Shown: positions 30,434 through 39,661, numbered from the stretch's first letter. The stretch: 48,389 bases of DNA from Microcella sp. (GCA_030158585.1 JAOASR010000084.1:1-48389), one strand, 5' to 3'. The notes: generated from the sequence alone by a model not told the origin. Numbers and translations: made by a program.

Positions 30434-31945
30434 ATGACCGACATCGCACGCAGCACCGCGCCCGTCATCGGAGAGCCCGAGGTCGTCGAAGACGCCCGCA
30501 CCGCGACCGCCGTGCTCGACGCCGCCGCCCCCAGCGCCGCCGAGATCGTCGCCGACCCCCAGTGGGCGGCCCTGAAGACCGCCGCCGAGGCCATTCGCCC
30601 GCACCAGGTGAAAGACGGCTCGATCCCCGACGAGTCGGTGCACACCGAGGCGGCCCACCACGTCGGCGTCATCGTCGAGGCGCTGCAGCACTTCGCCCCG
30701 CGCATCCCGTACGACACCGATTACCTGCTCGCAGCCGCTCGCGACTTCGAAACCTGGCGCGACGGCGGCTTCGCGGTGCCCGACTTCTACGATGCGCTCG
30801 ACGCGTTCCGCCCGGCCGATCAGCGTCGTGACGGCGTCGCGCACCTCGTCGTCTTCCCGATGTACACGCAGAACGGCTCGACCGACCGCCTCGTCGAGGC
30901 CGTCGTGTTCGAGGTCATCTGGCCCGACTTCATCGCCGAGCTCGAGGCCGGCGAGTACGGCAACGCCCTCTACCTGGGCCTGCGGTTCGCCGACTTCACG
31001 CCCGGCTACGACACCAACTCGGCCGTGCTGTTCCCCGAGTCGGTCGCCGTCACGCCGCGCGTGCCGGCCGGTGCCCCCGCGGGCACGCCCGCGCAGCTGC
31101 CCGTGTTCACCTGGGGCGCGATCTTCGCCGACCGCGAGGCCGCGCGCTTCCGTCGCGTCGTGCGCGCCGCCGCCGACATCACCAAGCTCGACCTGCCGGC
31201 CGGTGCTCGCGCGATGCTCGACGACCAGCAGCTCACCGAGCGCACGTTCGTGATGTGGGACATGATCCACGACCGCGCCCACATGCGCGGCGACCTGCCC
31301 TTCGACCCGTTCATGATCAAGCAGCGCATGCCGTTCTTCCTCTACACGCTCGAAGAGCTGCGCTGCGACCTCACGGCGTTCCGCGAGGCCGTGCGCCTGC
31401 AGCGCGACGAGGAGACCGACGCCGTCACGCGCGAGCACGCCCAGCTCGTGCAGTACGCCGTCATCTTCGACCGCATCTTCCGCTTCTCGATCACCGGCAC
31501 CCGCACGCGCAACTACGACGGCGTCGGCGGCCAGCTGCTCTTCGCGTGGATGCACCAGAAGGGCGTGCTGCACTGGACCGACACGCAGCTCGCCATCGAC
31601 TGGGAGGCCGTGCCCGACGTCGTCGTCGCGCTGAGCGACGCGATCAACGAGCTCTACTGGGCCTCGATCGACCGCCCGAAGAGCGCGCACTGGCTCGCCG
31701 CGTACGAGCTCGTCTCGTCGACCCTCACGCCGCACCCCGCCTCGCACTGGGCGCAGGGGCTGCCGCGCGAGGTGCTCGAGGGCCCGCTCAAGGGCTGGAC
31801 GGACCTGGTGATGGACGACGAGTTCCCGCTGTCGATGTTCTTCGAGGCGCTGCAGAAGAAGATGGCCGTCGTCATCGAGTCGACGGCCGGCATCACGGGG
31901 TCTACCGACACCGCGGCGGCCGACGCCGCGACGCCCGCCGCGTGA
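30434..31945 (+). CDS. DUF6421 family protein
   Basis: A 503-residue soluble protein. I recognise it as the actinobacterial DUF6421 group from features such as HLVVFPMYTQNGSTDRLVEAVV, MWDMIHDRAHMRGDLPFDPFMIKQRMPFFLYTLEELRCDL and FSITGTRTRNYDGVGGQLLFAW; the His-rich HDRAHMRGD stretch could bind metal. No catalytic role is known to me. GGAGGA lies 6 nt before the ATG at 30434. An SDR gene starts 47 bp after its stop with its own -10 box. In my experience this family sits beside an SDR gene, so the two may act in one pathway; that is inference. Confidence 0.7.
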   Translation: MTDIARSTAPVIGEPEVVEDARTATAVLDAAAPSAAEIVADPQWAALKTAAEAIRPHQVKDGSIPDESVHTEAAHHVGVIVEALQHFAPRIPYDTDYLLAAARDFETWRDGGFAVPDFYDALDAFRPADQRRDGVAHLVVFPMYTQNGSTDRLVEAVVFEVIWPDFIAELEAGEYGNALYLGLRFADFTPGYDTNSAVLFPESVAVTPRVPAGAPAGTPAQLPVFTWGAIFADREAARFRRVVRAAADITKLDLPAGARAMLDDQQLTERTFVMWDMIHDRAHMRGDLPFDPFMIKQRMPFFLYTLEELRCDLTAFREAVRLQRDEETDAVTREHAQLVQYAVIFDRIFRFSITGTRTRNYDGVGGQLLFAWMHQKGVLHWTDTQLAIDWEAVPDVVVALSDAINELYWASIDRPKSAHWLAAYELVSSTLTPHPASHWAQGLPREVLEGPLKGWTDLVMDDEFPLSMFFEALQKKMAVVIESTAGITGSTDTAAADAATPAA

Positions 31946-31992
31946 GCCAGGCCGGCGACGCGCACGACCTCGACGCGGCTAGCCTCGACGGC

Positions 31993-32667
31993 ATGACCGA
32001 CCCCGCCGCCGCCCCCTCCTCCGCCCACGACCGCACGGTCGTCGTCGCGGGAGCGGGCGGCGCCGCGGGCCGCGAGGTCTGCGCCGCCCTCACCGCGGCG
32101 GGCGCCTACGTCGTCGCTGTGAGCTCGCGGCCCGACACGATCGAAGAGATCGCGGCGGCCGAGACCCACGCCCTCGACCTCTCTGATGCGGATGCTGTGG
32201 CCGAGTGGGCGGGCGCGCTCCGCACCCGGCGCCCCTCGATCGATGGCCTCGTCCACTTGGTCGGAGGCTGGCGACCCGGAGCCTCGGACGAGGACTGGGA
32301 GTGGCTCGAGAAGCGGGTGCTCACGACCCTGCGGGTGACCTCGCGCGAGCTGCGCGACGACCTCAGCGCGTCGAGCGCGGGGCGTCTGGTGATCGTGAGC
32401 AGCGCATCCGTCGCCTCGCCTCGCTGGGGCATGGTCAACTACGTCACCCTCAAGACGGCCGCCGAGACGTGGGTGCAGGCGCTCGCGAACGGCTGGCGCG
32501 TGAAGGGTACCCCGACGGCCGCGGTGACGCTCGTCGTCGAGTCGCTCGAGGGCGAGGGCGTCGTCGACGCGCTCGCGCAGTCGGTCGCCGCGCTGTGGGA
32601 GCTGCCGCACGAGAAGCTCAACGGCGTCGTCGCGACGCTCGGCGACGACGTCAGTCAGGCCGAGTAG
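31993..32667 (+). CDS. Short-chain dehydrogenase/reductase (SDR)
   Basis: A 224-residue Rossmann-fold enzyme. VVVAGAGGAAGREVCAAL (about 17-34) is the glycine-rich NAD(P) site, DGLVHLVGGWRPG the mid motif, IVSSASVASPRWGMVNYVTLKTAAETW carries the Ser-Tyr-Lys type active site (Tyr and Lys in NYVTLK). It probably reduces or oxidises a small carbonyl or alcohol; the substrate is unknown. TAGCCT (31980-31985) 7 nt before this ATG suggests a leaderless start; an alternative GTG at 31942 overlaps the DUF6421 stop as GTGA. Confidence 0.75.
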   Translation: MTDPAAAPSSAHDRTVVVAGAGGAAGREVCAALTAAGAYVVAVSSRPDTIEEIAAAETHALDLSDADAVAEWAGALRTRRPSIDGLVHLVGGWRPGASDEDWEWLEKRVLTTLRVTSRELRDDLSASSAGRLVIVSSASVASPRWGMVNYVTLKTAAETWVQALANGWRVKGTPTAAVTLVVESLEGEGVVDALAQSVAALWELPHEKLNGVVATLGDDVSQAE

Positions 32668-32733
32668 CCGCGCGCGGGTCACAACCGGCGGGCAGCGGGC
32701 GGCCTCGCGGCGTTCTCAGTGGACACAGGATCA

Positions 32734-32763
32734 TTGCGTCTCTGAGTGTCTTTTAGCTATGGT
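32734..32763 (+). promoter_or_regulatory. Promoter of the Asp-box surface protein gene
   Basis: TTGCGT (-35, 32734-32739), an 18-nt spacer and TATGGT (-10, 32758-32763), in a locally AT-rich stretch (ATTGCGTCTCTGAG, TTTTAGCTATGG). The expected leader to the GTG start at 32826 is about 55 nt. Confidence 0.5.
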
Positions 32764-32825
32764 GAGAACGTTCCGGTTTTTGCGGAACCCGCGACGCGCC
32801 CCAGCGCACGACCCGACGAGGCCCC

Positions 32826-34319
32826 GTGTCCCCCTCTGCACCGTTCGCCCTGCCCGCGCTCGCCCTCATCGGGGTGCTCGTCGCGGCACCCGCAGCCGCG
32901 AGTGCCTCCGAACCCGAGTGGAGCCCCTCGACCGTCATCGCGAGCGGTGCGCCCAAGAGCGGCGGCGTCGCCGTCGCGCTCGAGGGGGATGCGCTCATCG
33001 CGCTGTGGAGCAGCCCGACAGGATCAGCACTCACGAGCACGTCGCTCGACGCAGGCGCGACCTGGACCGAGGAGCAGCTGCTCGGGCGCGAGAACTACGG
33101 CGCGGATGGGCCGATGCTCGTCAGCACCGGCACGAGCACGGTGGCTGGATGGGTGCCGAACGAGAACACGTCGACGCGGATCGAGTCGTCCACCACGGTC
33201 GACACCGGCGCGACCTGGAGCCCCTGGTCGCTCATCTCGGCGTACGGGGGCATCGTGCCCGCGGCGCTGCTCGCCTCCGACGACCTCGTCGTCTCCGGCT
33301 GGCGGCAGGGCAGCAGTCTCGTCGGGGTCAACGTCTCGAGGGACGCGGGCGCGACCTGGAGCCTGCCGATCACCGTCGTCGCCACGCCGGAAGTGGTCGA
33401 GGCGGACTTCGCCGTCGCGGGAGAGGTCGTCGCCGCGAGCTGGTCGCGCTTCCTCGACTTCGGGTCGGTCGTCGAGGCATCCGTCTCGGTCGATGGCGGG
33501 CTCACCTGGAGTACGCCCCAGATGCTGGCCGGCTCTGCCTCGGTCGCGTATCGGCCGAACGTCGCCGTCGACGCGAACGGCACAGTCGTCGTCGCCTGGG
33601 ATCAGCAGAGCGGGACCGATGTGCTCGCCGCCCGCACTGACGACGGCGGCGCGACCTGGTCGGCGGCAACCTCCGTCGCATCGCAGCCGAGCCTCGCGCT
33701 GGAGATGCGCCTCGTGGCGACGAGCGCGGGTTTCGTCGCGGTGTGGAACGAGGTCGTCGATGGGGTGCACGTCCTGCGTCAGGCTCTGTCGCAGGACGGC
33801 GGCCTGACGTGGAGCGACGCGACGACCATCGCGGGCCCGTCGCCGTCCTTCATCAGTGCGAGCGTCGACGCCGATGGCGACACCGTCATCGCCACGTGGA
33901 CAGAGGTGGCGAACCCCGAGCTGTCGCTGTTCACGCTGCGCAGCAGCGTCTCCCACGACGGCGGCCTGACCTGGGGTGCCACGACCGAGCTGTGGCCCGA
34001 CGCCGCGTCGGGCGCAGCGAACGTGGCGATCGATGGCACGCGTGTCGTCGTGGCGGCGACGTTCTCGACCGAGGGCGGTGCCGTCGAGCACCGGATGCGG
34101 TCGATCGGTCTCGCGCAGGCGCCGACCGACCCGACGGACCCCATCGACCCGACGAACCCGACCGACCCGATCGATCCAACGGATCCGGCGGCACCTCAGC
34201 CCGAGCTCGCCGAGAGCGGTGCGGCAGACGTGACGCTGCCGCTGACCCTCGCGGCCGCAGCTCTGCTCGGCGGCCTGCTGCTCATGCTGAGGTCGCGCAG
34301 GAGCCAGCCGCAGCGCTGA
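32826..34319 (+). CDS. Cell-surface protein with Asp-box (BNR) repeats
   Basis: A 497-residue exported protein. A signal peptide (ALPALALIGVLVAAPAAASA) leads into a beta-propeller-like domain with seven Asp-box motifs of the form S-x-D-x-G-x-TW (for example SLDAGATW, SVDGGLTW, SQDGGLTW, SHDGGLTW). A Pro-Thr-Asp repeat linker (DPTDPIDPTNPTDPIDPTD) follows, then LAESG, a hydrophobic helix and a basic tail (MLRSRRSQPQR), like the LAxTG sorting signals of class E sortases with Ser for Thr. Asp-boxes occur in sialidases, but the catalytic Arg triad and Tyr/Glu pair are not apparent, so this is not called a sialidase. GTG start, weak ribosome site. Confidence 0.75.
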   Translation: MSPSAPFALPALALIGVLVAAPAAASASEPEWSPSTVIASGAPKSGGVAVALEGDALIALWSSPTGSALTSTSLDAGATWTEEQLLGRENYGADGPMLVSTGTSTVAGWVPNENTSTRIESSTTVDTGATWSPWSLISAYGGIVPAALLASDDLVVSGWRQGSSLVGVNVSRDAGATWSLPITVVATPEVVEADFAVAGEVVAASWSRFLDFGSVVEASVSVDGGLTWSTPQMLAGSASVAYRPNVAVDANGTVVVAWDQQSGTDVLAARTDDGGATWSAATSVASQPSLALEMRLVATSAGFVAVWNEVVDGVHVLRQALSQDGGLTWSDATTIAGPSPSFISASVDADGDTVIATWTEVANPELSLFTLRSSVSHDGGLTWGATTELWPDAASGAANVAIDGTRVVVAATFSTEGGAVEHRMRSIGLAQAPTDPTDPIDPTNPTDPIDPTDPAAPQPELAESGAADVTLPLTLAAAALLGGLLLMLRSRRSQPQR

Positions 34320-34376
34320 GCACCCTCCGTCGCGCGACGGATGCCGAGGCGGCCTCAGCACGGCTACGGTGCTGAG

Positions 34377-35717
34377 GTGACCGCCTTCGACACCGACGCC
34401 GACGCCGACGGGCACTGGATGCGCCCCTCGCCCGGCCGCGCGGGTATGCGCGCCGACGGGCTGCTCGCCCTCGCGATCGCGCTCGGGGCGACGTTCGCGA
34501 TCGTGCTGTACGCCTCGGCGGGCTTCTTCGACGAGCCCCCCGTGCCGTGGCATGCGGCCCTCATGGTTCTCGGTGTCTCGGGCCCGCTCGTCTGGCGGCG
34601 CACGCATCCGATCATCGTCACGGTCGTCATCTCGGTCGTGTACTTCTTCGGCATCTCGAACGAGGTGCCCGAGGTGCTGTTCAGCAACATCGCGCTCTTC
34701 TCGGCGATGTACTCGATCGGCGCGTGGGGGCGCAGTCGGCGCGCGGCGCGCATCAGCCGCATCGTCATCGTCATCGCGATGTTCATCTGGCTGTTCTGGA
34801 GCGCGACGCAGGCCGCCTTCGACACGAGCCTCGTGCCCGACGACATCGAGGTCGGTCTCATCGCTCCCGGTGTCGCCTTCGGACTCATCACGCTCATCAC
34901 GAACGTGCTCTACTTCGCCGGGGCGTGGGCGTTCGGTGACCGCGCCTGGCAGGCTGCGCGCGAGCGCGCCGTGCTCGAGGCGAGCACCGCAGAGCTCGCC
35001 CGTGAGCGCGAGCGCACGGCGGCGCAGGCGGTCGCTCTCGACCGGGTGCGCATCGCGCGCGAGCTGCACGACGTCGTCGCGCACCACGTCTCGGTCATGG
35101 GCATCCAGGCGGGGGCGGCGCGGCGCGCCCTCGGAACGGGCGCCGACGACGCGCTCGACACCGCGACCGACGCGCTCGGCGCGATCGAGCAGTCGGCGCG
35201 CGACGCCGTCGACGAGCTGCACCGACTCGTCTCGACGCTGCGCAGCGCCGACACGCTGCCCGGCGATCCGGGCGACGGGCCCAGCACGCGCGGGGTCGCG
35301 CAGCTGGCTGCGCTCGCCGACGACGTGCGCGCGGCCGGGCGCACCGCCCGCTTCCAGGAGGTGGGCGAGCGGCGGCACGTGTCGCCGCTCATCGACACGA
35401 CTCTCTACCGCGTCGCTCAGGAGGCCGTCACGAACAGCCTCAAGCACGCCGGAGCGAGCGCCACGATCGAGCTGCGCCTGCGCTACACCGACGACGCCGT
35501 CGAGCTCGAGATCGCCGACACCGGGCTCGGCGGCCGCCGCGCCACCACCGCCTCGGCACCCTCGTCCACCGCGACGGCGACAGGCGGGCTCGGGCAGCTC
35601 GGCATGCGTGAGCGTCTCGCCGCCGTGGGCGGCACGCTCGAGGTCGGTGCCCGCAGTCGCGGCGGCTATCTCGTCCGAGCGCGCGTGCCCCTCACCGTCG
35701 CCGAGGCGGCCTCGTGA
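34377..35717 (+). CDS. NarL-family sensor histidine kinase
   Basis: A 446-residue DesK-like kinase. About six membrane helices (28-185), then the HisKA_3 dimerisation domain with VRIARELHDVVAHHVSVM (His231), and an HATPase domain with RVAQEAVTNSLKHAGAS (N-box), DTGLGGR and GGLGQLGMRERLAAVGG. GTG start at 34377 with TACGGT (34365-34370) 6 nt upstream (leaderless). Its stop overlaps the regulator start as GTGA (35714-35717). With the NatAB exporter downstream it likely senses membrane or cell-wall stress, by analogy to LiaS/VraS and similar systems; no ligand is shown. Confidence 0.88.
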   Translation: MTAFDTDADADGHWMRPSPGRAGMRADGLLALAIALGATFAIVLYASAGFFDEPPVPWHAALMVLGVSGPLVWRRTHPIIVTVVISVVYFFGISNEVPEVLFSNIALFSAMYSIGAWGRSRRAARISRIVIVIAMFIWLFWSATQAAFDTSLVPDDIEVGLIAPGVAFGLITLITNVLYFAGAWAFGDRAWQAARERAVLEASTAELARERERTAAQAVALDRVRIARELHDVVAHHVSVMGIQAGAARRALGTGADDALDTATDALGAIEQSARDAVDELHRLVSTLRSADTLPGDPGDGPSTRGVAQLAALADDVRAAGRTARFQEVGERRHVSPLIDTTLYRVAQEAVTNSLKHAGASATIELRLRYTDDAVELEIADTGLGGRRATTASAPSSTATATGGLGQLGMRERLAAVGGTLEVGARSRGGYLVRARVPLTVAEAAS

Positions 35718-36421
35718 CGGCGCCCATCCGCGTGCTGCTCGTCGACGATCAGGATCTGGTGCGCGTCGGCTTCCGGGTCATCCTGCAGTCAGAGCCGGGC
35801 ATCGAGGTGGTCGGCGAGGCGCGCGACGGCGCCGAGGCGGTGCGTCTCGCCCGCGAGCTCGAGCCCGACGTCATCTGCATGGACGTGCAGATGCCGGGCG
35901 TCGACGGCCTCGAGGCGACCCGGCGCATTCGCGCCCTGGCGACGGATGCTGCGCGCGCGTCCTCCGCGCAGCCCGGAGTTCTCGTGCTGACCACCTTCGA
36001 TCGCGACGACTACCTCTTCGCGGCGCTCGAGGCGGGAGCGAGCGGGTTCCTGCTGAAGACGGCGAGCCCCGAGAAGCTCGTGGAGGCCGTGCAGGTGATC
36101 GCCGCCGGCGACGCTCTGCTCGCGGCCGATGTCACGCGGCGCGTGATCGAACGGGCTGCGCGACCCGACGATGACGCGGCCGTCGCGACCCCATCGACCG
36201 ACCCGCGCCTCGAGACCCTCACCGACCGCGAGACCGAGGTGCTCGGGCTGCTCGCGCAGGGCCGCAGCAACGCCGAGATCGCCGCCGCGCTCTGGCTCGG
36301 CGAGGCGACCGTGAAGACGCACGTGTCGAAGATCCTGCAGAAGCTCGAGCTGCGCGACCGCGTGCACGCCGTCGTCTTCGCGTACGAGAACGGCGTCGCG
36401 GTGCCGGGCACCGCCGGCTGA
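35714..36421 (+). CDS. NarL/LuxR-type response regulator
   Basis: A 235-residue regulator: receiver domain with acidic DD at 11-12, phospho-acceptor Asp57 in CMDVQMPG and LKTASPEK switch lysine near 115; then a LuxR-type helix-turn-helix (TLTDRETEVLGLLAQGRSNAEIAAALWLGEATVKTHVSKILQKL, about 168-211). GTG start overlapping the kinase stop. An ABC exporter operon starts 136 bp downstream and is the first target to test. Confidence 0.92.
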   Translation: MTAPIRVLLVDDQDLVRVGFRVILQSEPGIEVVGEARDGAEAVRLARELEPDVICMDVQMPGVDGLEATRRIRALATDAARASSAQPGVLVLTTFDRDDYLFAALEAGASGFLLKTASPEKLVEAVQVIAAGDALLAADVTRRVIERAARPDDDAAVATPSTDPRLETLTDRETEVLGLLAQGRSNAEIAAALWLGEATVKTHVSKILQKLELRDRVHAVVFAYENGVAVPGTAG

Positions 36422-36557
36422 GCGGCGAGCTCGCGCGGCGCATCCGCTCGTCGGCCTCCGCCGCGCGGCTGACCCCGACGGAGCACGAACCCCCCGCGCG
36501 ACGGATGTCGCGGAACGCTCGACTTCGTAGTGTGGGAGAGCAACGGAAGGAGCATCC

Positions 36558-37439
36558 ATGCTCGAGATCAGGGGCGCGACCAAGCGCTTCGGCGACCGCA
36601 CCGTGCTCGACGACGTCACCTTCGGGGTCGGCGCGGGCCGGCTGACCGGATTCGTCGGCGGCAACGGCGCGGGCAAGACCACGACCATGCGCATCGTGCT
36701 CGGCGTGCTCGCGGCCGACAGCGGCGAGGTGCTCATGAACGGGCGCCCGGTCACCGCCGACGACCGCCGCGGCTTCGGCTACATGCCCGAGGAGCGCGGG
36801 CTCTACCCGAAGATGCGCGTGCACGAGCAGCTCGTGTACCTCGCGCGCCTCCGCGGCATGCGCGCGGCCGACGCGAGCGCCGCGGCCGACGACCTCATCG
36901 ACCGCCTCGAGCTGTCGGAGCGCCGAGACGAGCCGATCGAGAAGCTCTCGCTCGGCAATCAGCAGCGCGCCCAGATCGCGGCGGCGCTCGTGCACGACCC
37001 GAGCGTGCTCGTGCTCGACGAGCCGTTCTCGGGCCTCGACCCGATGGCGGTCGAGACCGTGCTGGGGGTGCTCGCCGAACGCGCCGCGCGCGGCGTGCCC
37101 GTGCTGTTCTCGAGCCACCAGCTCGACCTCGTCGAGCGGCTGTGCGACGACATCGTCGTCATCGCCGACGGCCGCATCCGTGCCGCCGGCACGCGCGACG
37201 AGCTGCGCGCTCGCGGAGCCGGTGACCAGTGGGAGCTGCAGGTCGGCGACGACGCCGGATGGGTGCGCTCCCTGCCCGACATCGCCGTCATCGACTTCGA
37301 CGGCGACTACGTGCTCTTCGAGGCCGACGCCGCCGCTGCGCAGTCGGTGCTGCGCCTCGCCTCCGATCGCGGCGTCGTCGAGCGCTTCGCCCCCCGCCGC
37401 CCCACCCTGACCGAGATCTTCCGAGAGGTCGTGCAGTGA
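36558..37439 (+). CDS. ABC exporter ATP-binding protein (NatA-like)
   Basis: A 293-residue ATPase. Walker A GGNGAGKT (34-41), GYMPEERGLYPKM (Q-loop region), signature LSLGNQQR (130-137), Walker B VLVLDEPFSGLD (150-161), H-loop SSHQLD (His187), plus a C-terminal accessory domain (about 215-293) like those of NatA/CcmA-type exporters. GGAAGGAG lies 5 nt before the ATG; TAGTGT (36528-36533) is a possible -10 box. Its stop overlaps the permease start as TGATG (37437-37441). NatAB-type transporters export sodium or hydrophobic compounds; here the two-component system upstream suggests stress-induced export. Confidence 0.88.
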   Translation: MLEIRGATKRFGDRTVLDDVTFGVGAGRLTGFVGGNGAGKTTTMRIVLGVLAADSGEVLMNGRPVTADDRRGFGYMPEERGLYPKMRVHEQLVYLARLRGMRAADASAAADDLIDRLELSERRDEPIEKLSLGNQQRAQIAAALVHDPSVLVLDEPFSGLDPMAVETVLGVLAERAARGVPVLFSSHQLDLVERLCDDIVVIADGRIRAAGTRDELRARGAGDQWELQVGDDAGWVRSLPDIAVIDFDGDYVLFEADAAAAQSVLRLASDRGVVERFAPRRPTLTEIFREVVQ

Positions 37440-38581
37440 TGTCGTTCTCCTCCTCCACCGCCCCCGCCGCGCGCCGCCCCGGCGACGCGCTCGACGCGCC
37501 CAGCCTCCGCGCATCCGTCGGCCTCATCGCCGGCCGCGAGATCACCTCGCGCGTGCGCTCGAAGTCGTTCCTGATCTCGACCGCGATCCTGCTCTTCCTC
37601 GTGGTCGCCGGCATCGTCGGCAGTCACCTGTTCAGCACGTCGCTCGGCGACACGAAGATCGCCGCCGTGGGCTCGGCTGCCGAGCTGCTCGAGGGCGCCC
37701 CCGAGCTCGAGGTCGAGAGCGCATCGTCGATCGCCGCCGCCGAGCAGCTCGTGCGCGACGGCGACGTCGAGGCGGCCGTCGTGCCGATCGATGACGCCGA
37801 GCCGGGAACTCCCGCAGTCGAGATCGTGGGGCTGTCGGATGCTCCCTCCGCGCTCGTGCAGGCGCTCTCGATCGCGCCCGAGGTGCGCCTGCTCGACCCG
37901 TCGCCGGTCGACGAGGGCATCGGGTTCCTCGTCGCCTTCGCGTTCGGCATCATCTTCTTCACCGCTGCGATCACCTTCGGCGGCACCGTCGCGCAGAGCG
38001 TCGTGGAGGAGAAGCAGACCCGCATCGTCGAGATCCTGCTGACAGCAGTGCCCGCGAAGGCGCTGCTCGCCGGCAAGGTCATCGGCAGCTCGGTGCTCGC
38101 GCTCGGGCAGATCCTGCTCATCGCGGTCGCCGCGGGGCTCTCGCTCATGCTGACCGGGCAGGACGTGCTGCTCGCCGACCTCGGGCCCGCGGCGGTGTGG
38201 TTCCTCGGCTTCTTCGCGATCGGCTTCGTGCTGCTCGCGGCGATGTTCGCGGCCTCGGCGGCGCTCGTCTCGCGCATGGAGGACGTCGGCACGGTCATCC
38301 AGCCCGTCACGTGGCTCGTGATGCTGCCGTACTTCCTCATCATCTTCTTCAACGACAACGAGGCGGTGCTGACGGTCATGTCGTACGTGCCGTTCTCGTC
38401 ACCGGTGGGGATGCCCGTGCGCATCTTCCTCGAGCAGGCCCAGTGGTGGGAGCCGCTGCTGGCGCTCGTGCTGCTCGCGGCGACCGCGGTCGTCATCGTG
38501 CAGCTGGGGGCCCGGATGTACCGCAACTCCCTGCTGCGCACCGGAGCCCGTGTGCCTCTTTCCGAGGCACTGCGCCGGTAG
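37439..38581 (+). CDS. ABC-2 type permease (NatB-like)
   Basis: A 380-residue permease. An N-terminal helix (about 45-65) is followed by an external domain of about 100 residues and five or six C-terminal helices (from ITFGGTVAQSVVEEKQTRIVEILLTAVPAKALLAGKVIGS to the end). VEEKQTRIVEILL is a characteristic motif of the NatB/YhaP branch. The ATG overlaps the ATPase stop. Forms the membrane half of the exporter. Confidence 0.85.
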   Translation: MSFSSSTAPAARRPGDALDAPSLRASVGLIAGREITSRVRSKSFLISTAILLFLVVAGIVGSHLFSTSLGDTKIAAVGSAAELLEGAPELEVESASSIAAAEQLVRDGDVEAAVVPIDDAEPGTPAVEIVGLSDAPSALVQALSIAPEVRLLDPSPVDEGIGFLVAFAFGIIFFTAAITFGGTVAQSVVEEKQTRIVEILLTAVPAKALLAGKVIGSSVLALGQILLIAVAAGLSLMLTGQDVLLADLGPAAVWFLGFFAIGFVLLAAMFAASAALVSRMEDVGTVIQPVTWLVMLPYFLIIFFNDNEAVLTVMSYVPFSSPVGMPVRIFLEQAQWWEPLLALVLLAATAVVIVQLGARMYRNSLLRTGARVPLSEALRR

Positions 38582-38590
38582 CGTTGCAGG

Positions 38591-39661
38591 GTGCGACTAC
38601 ACGACATCAGCTACCGAGGCTTCGCGAGCGACAACTACGCGGGCGTGCACCCCGAGGTGCTGCAGGCGATCGCCGAGGCCAACGAGGGCCACCAGATCGC
38701 GTACGGCGAAGACCAGTACACCTCGCGCCTCGCCGACGTGATTCAGCAGGAGTTCGGCGAGCAGGCCGAGGTCTTCCCGGTCTTCAACGGCACGGGCGCG
38801 AACGTGCTCTCGCTCACGGCGCTCATGCCGCGCTGGGGCGCCGTCATTGCGAGCGGCACGGCGCACATCCACACCGACGAGGGTGGGGCGCCCGAGCGCG
38901 TCAGCGGCCTCAAGCTCTTCACCGTGCCGACGCCCGACGGGCGCCTCACCCCCGAGCTCGTCGCGACCGAGGCGTTCGGCTGGGGCGACGAGCACCGCGC
39001 GCAGCCCCTCGCGGTCAGCATCACCAACACGACCGAGGTCGGCACCGTCTACACGCCCTCCGACGTGCGCGCGATCGCCGACTACGCGCATGAGCACGGC
39101 ATGGCCCTGCACCTCGACGGAGCGCGGGTCTGGAACGCCGCGGCCGCGCTCGGCACGTCGCTGCGCGAGTTCACGGTCGACGCGGGCGTCGACATCCTCT
39201 CGCTCGGCGGCACCAAGAACGGGCTGCTCGGTGCCGAGGCGATCGTCGTGCTCGACCCGTCGCGCGTCGACGGCCTGAAGTACCTGCGCAAGATGAACAT
39301 GCAGCTCGCGAGCAAGATGCGCTTCCTGTCAGCGCAGCTGCTGACGCTCTTCGACGGCGGCCTGGGCATCCGGTCGGCGGCGCACGCCAACGCGATGGCC
39401 GCGCGTCTGCGGGCCGGCCTCGAGCGCCTCGTGTCGACGGGCGGCGTGCCGGAGGGTTCGCTCGGCTTCAGCCAGGCGACCGAGGCCAACGCCGTGTTCG
39501 CGCTGCTCGACAACGCGGTCGCCGACCGCATCCGCGAGCGGGTGCGCTTCTACGACTGGGATCGCTCGCGCGGCGAGGTGCGCTGGATGTGCGCCTTCGA
39601 CACGACGGAAGAAGACATCGACGCGTTCGTCGGCATCGTGCGCGAGGAGCTCACCCGCTAG
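38591..39661 (+). CDS. ltaE: L-threonine aldolase / beta-eliminating lyase family
   Basis: A 356-residue PLP enzyme of fold type I. SDNYAGVHPEVLQAI at the start, FNGTGANVLSLTAL (ring stacking region), HLDGARVWNAAAALG with the PLP-binding Asp, and SLGGTKNGLLGAEAI with Lys209 as the PLP Schiff base. It splits threonine (or allo-threonine) to glycine and acetaldehyde. GTG start with TAGCGT (38579-38584) 6 nt upstream (leaderless); the TAG of that box is also the stop of the permease gene. The next gene, an acyl-CoA ligase, lies 80 bp on. Confidence 0.85.
   Translation: MRLHDISYRGFASDNYAGVHPEVLQAIAEANEGHQIAYGEDQYTSRLADVIQQEFGEQAEVFPVFNGTGANVLSLTALMPRWGAVIASGTAHIHTDEGGAPERVSGLKLFTVPTPDGRLTPELVATEAFGWGDEHRAQPLAVSITNTTEVGTVYTPSDVRAIADYAHEHGMALHLDGARVWNAAAALGTSLREFTVDAGVDILSLGGTKNGLLGAEAIVVLDPSRVDGLKYLRKMNMQLASKMRFLSAQLLTLFDGGLGIRSAAHANAMAARLRAGLERLVSTGGVPEGSLGFSQATEANAVFALLDNAVADRIRERVRFYDWDRSRGEVRWMCAFDTTEEDIDAFVGIVREELTR

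Noticed and set aside
32826-34319. Sialidase.
   Set aside because: Asp-boxes are present, but the catalytic arginine triad and Tyr/Glu pair cannot be seen, and Asp-boxes occur in many other propeller proteins.
33024-35447. Very long open frame on the minus strand (over 800 codons).
   Set aside because: It is antisense to the Asp-box protein and the NarL-type kinase, both of which have clear domains. Its product is Arg/Asp/Ala-rich low complexity, typical of the reverse frame of GC-rich genes.
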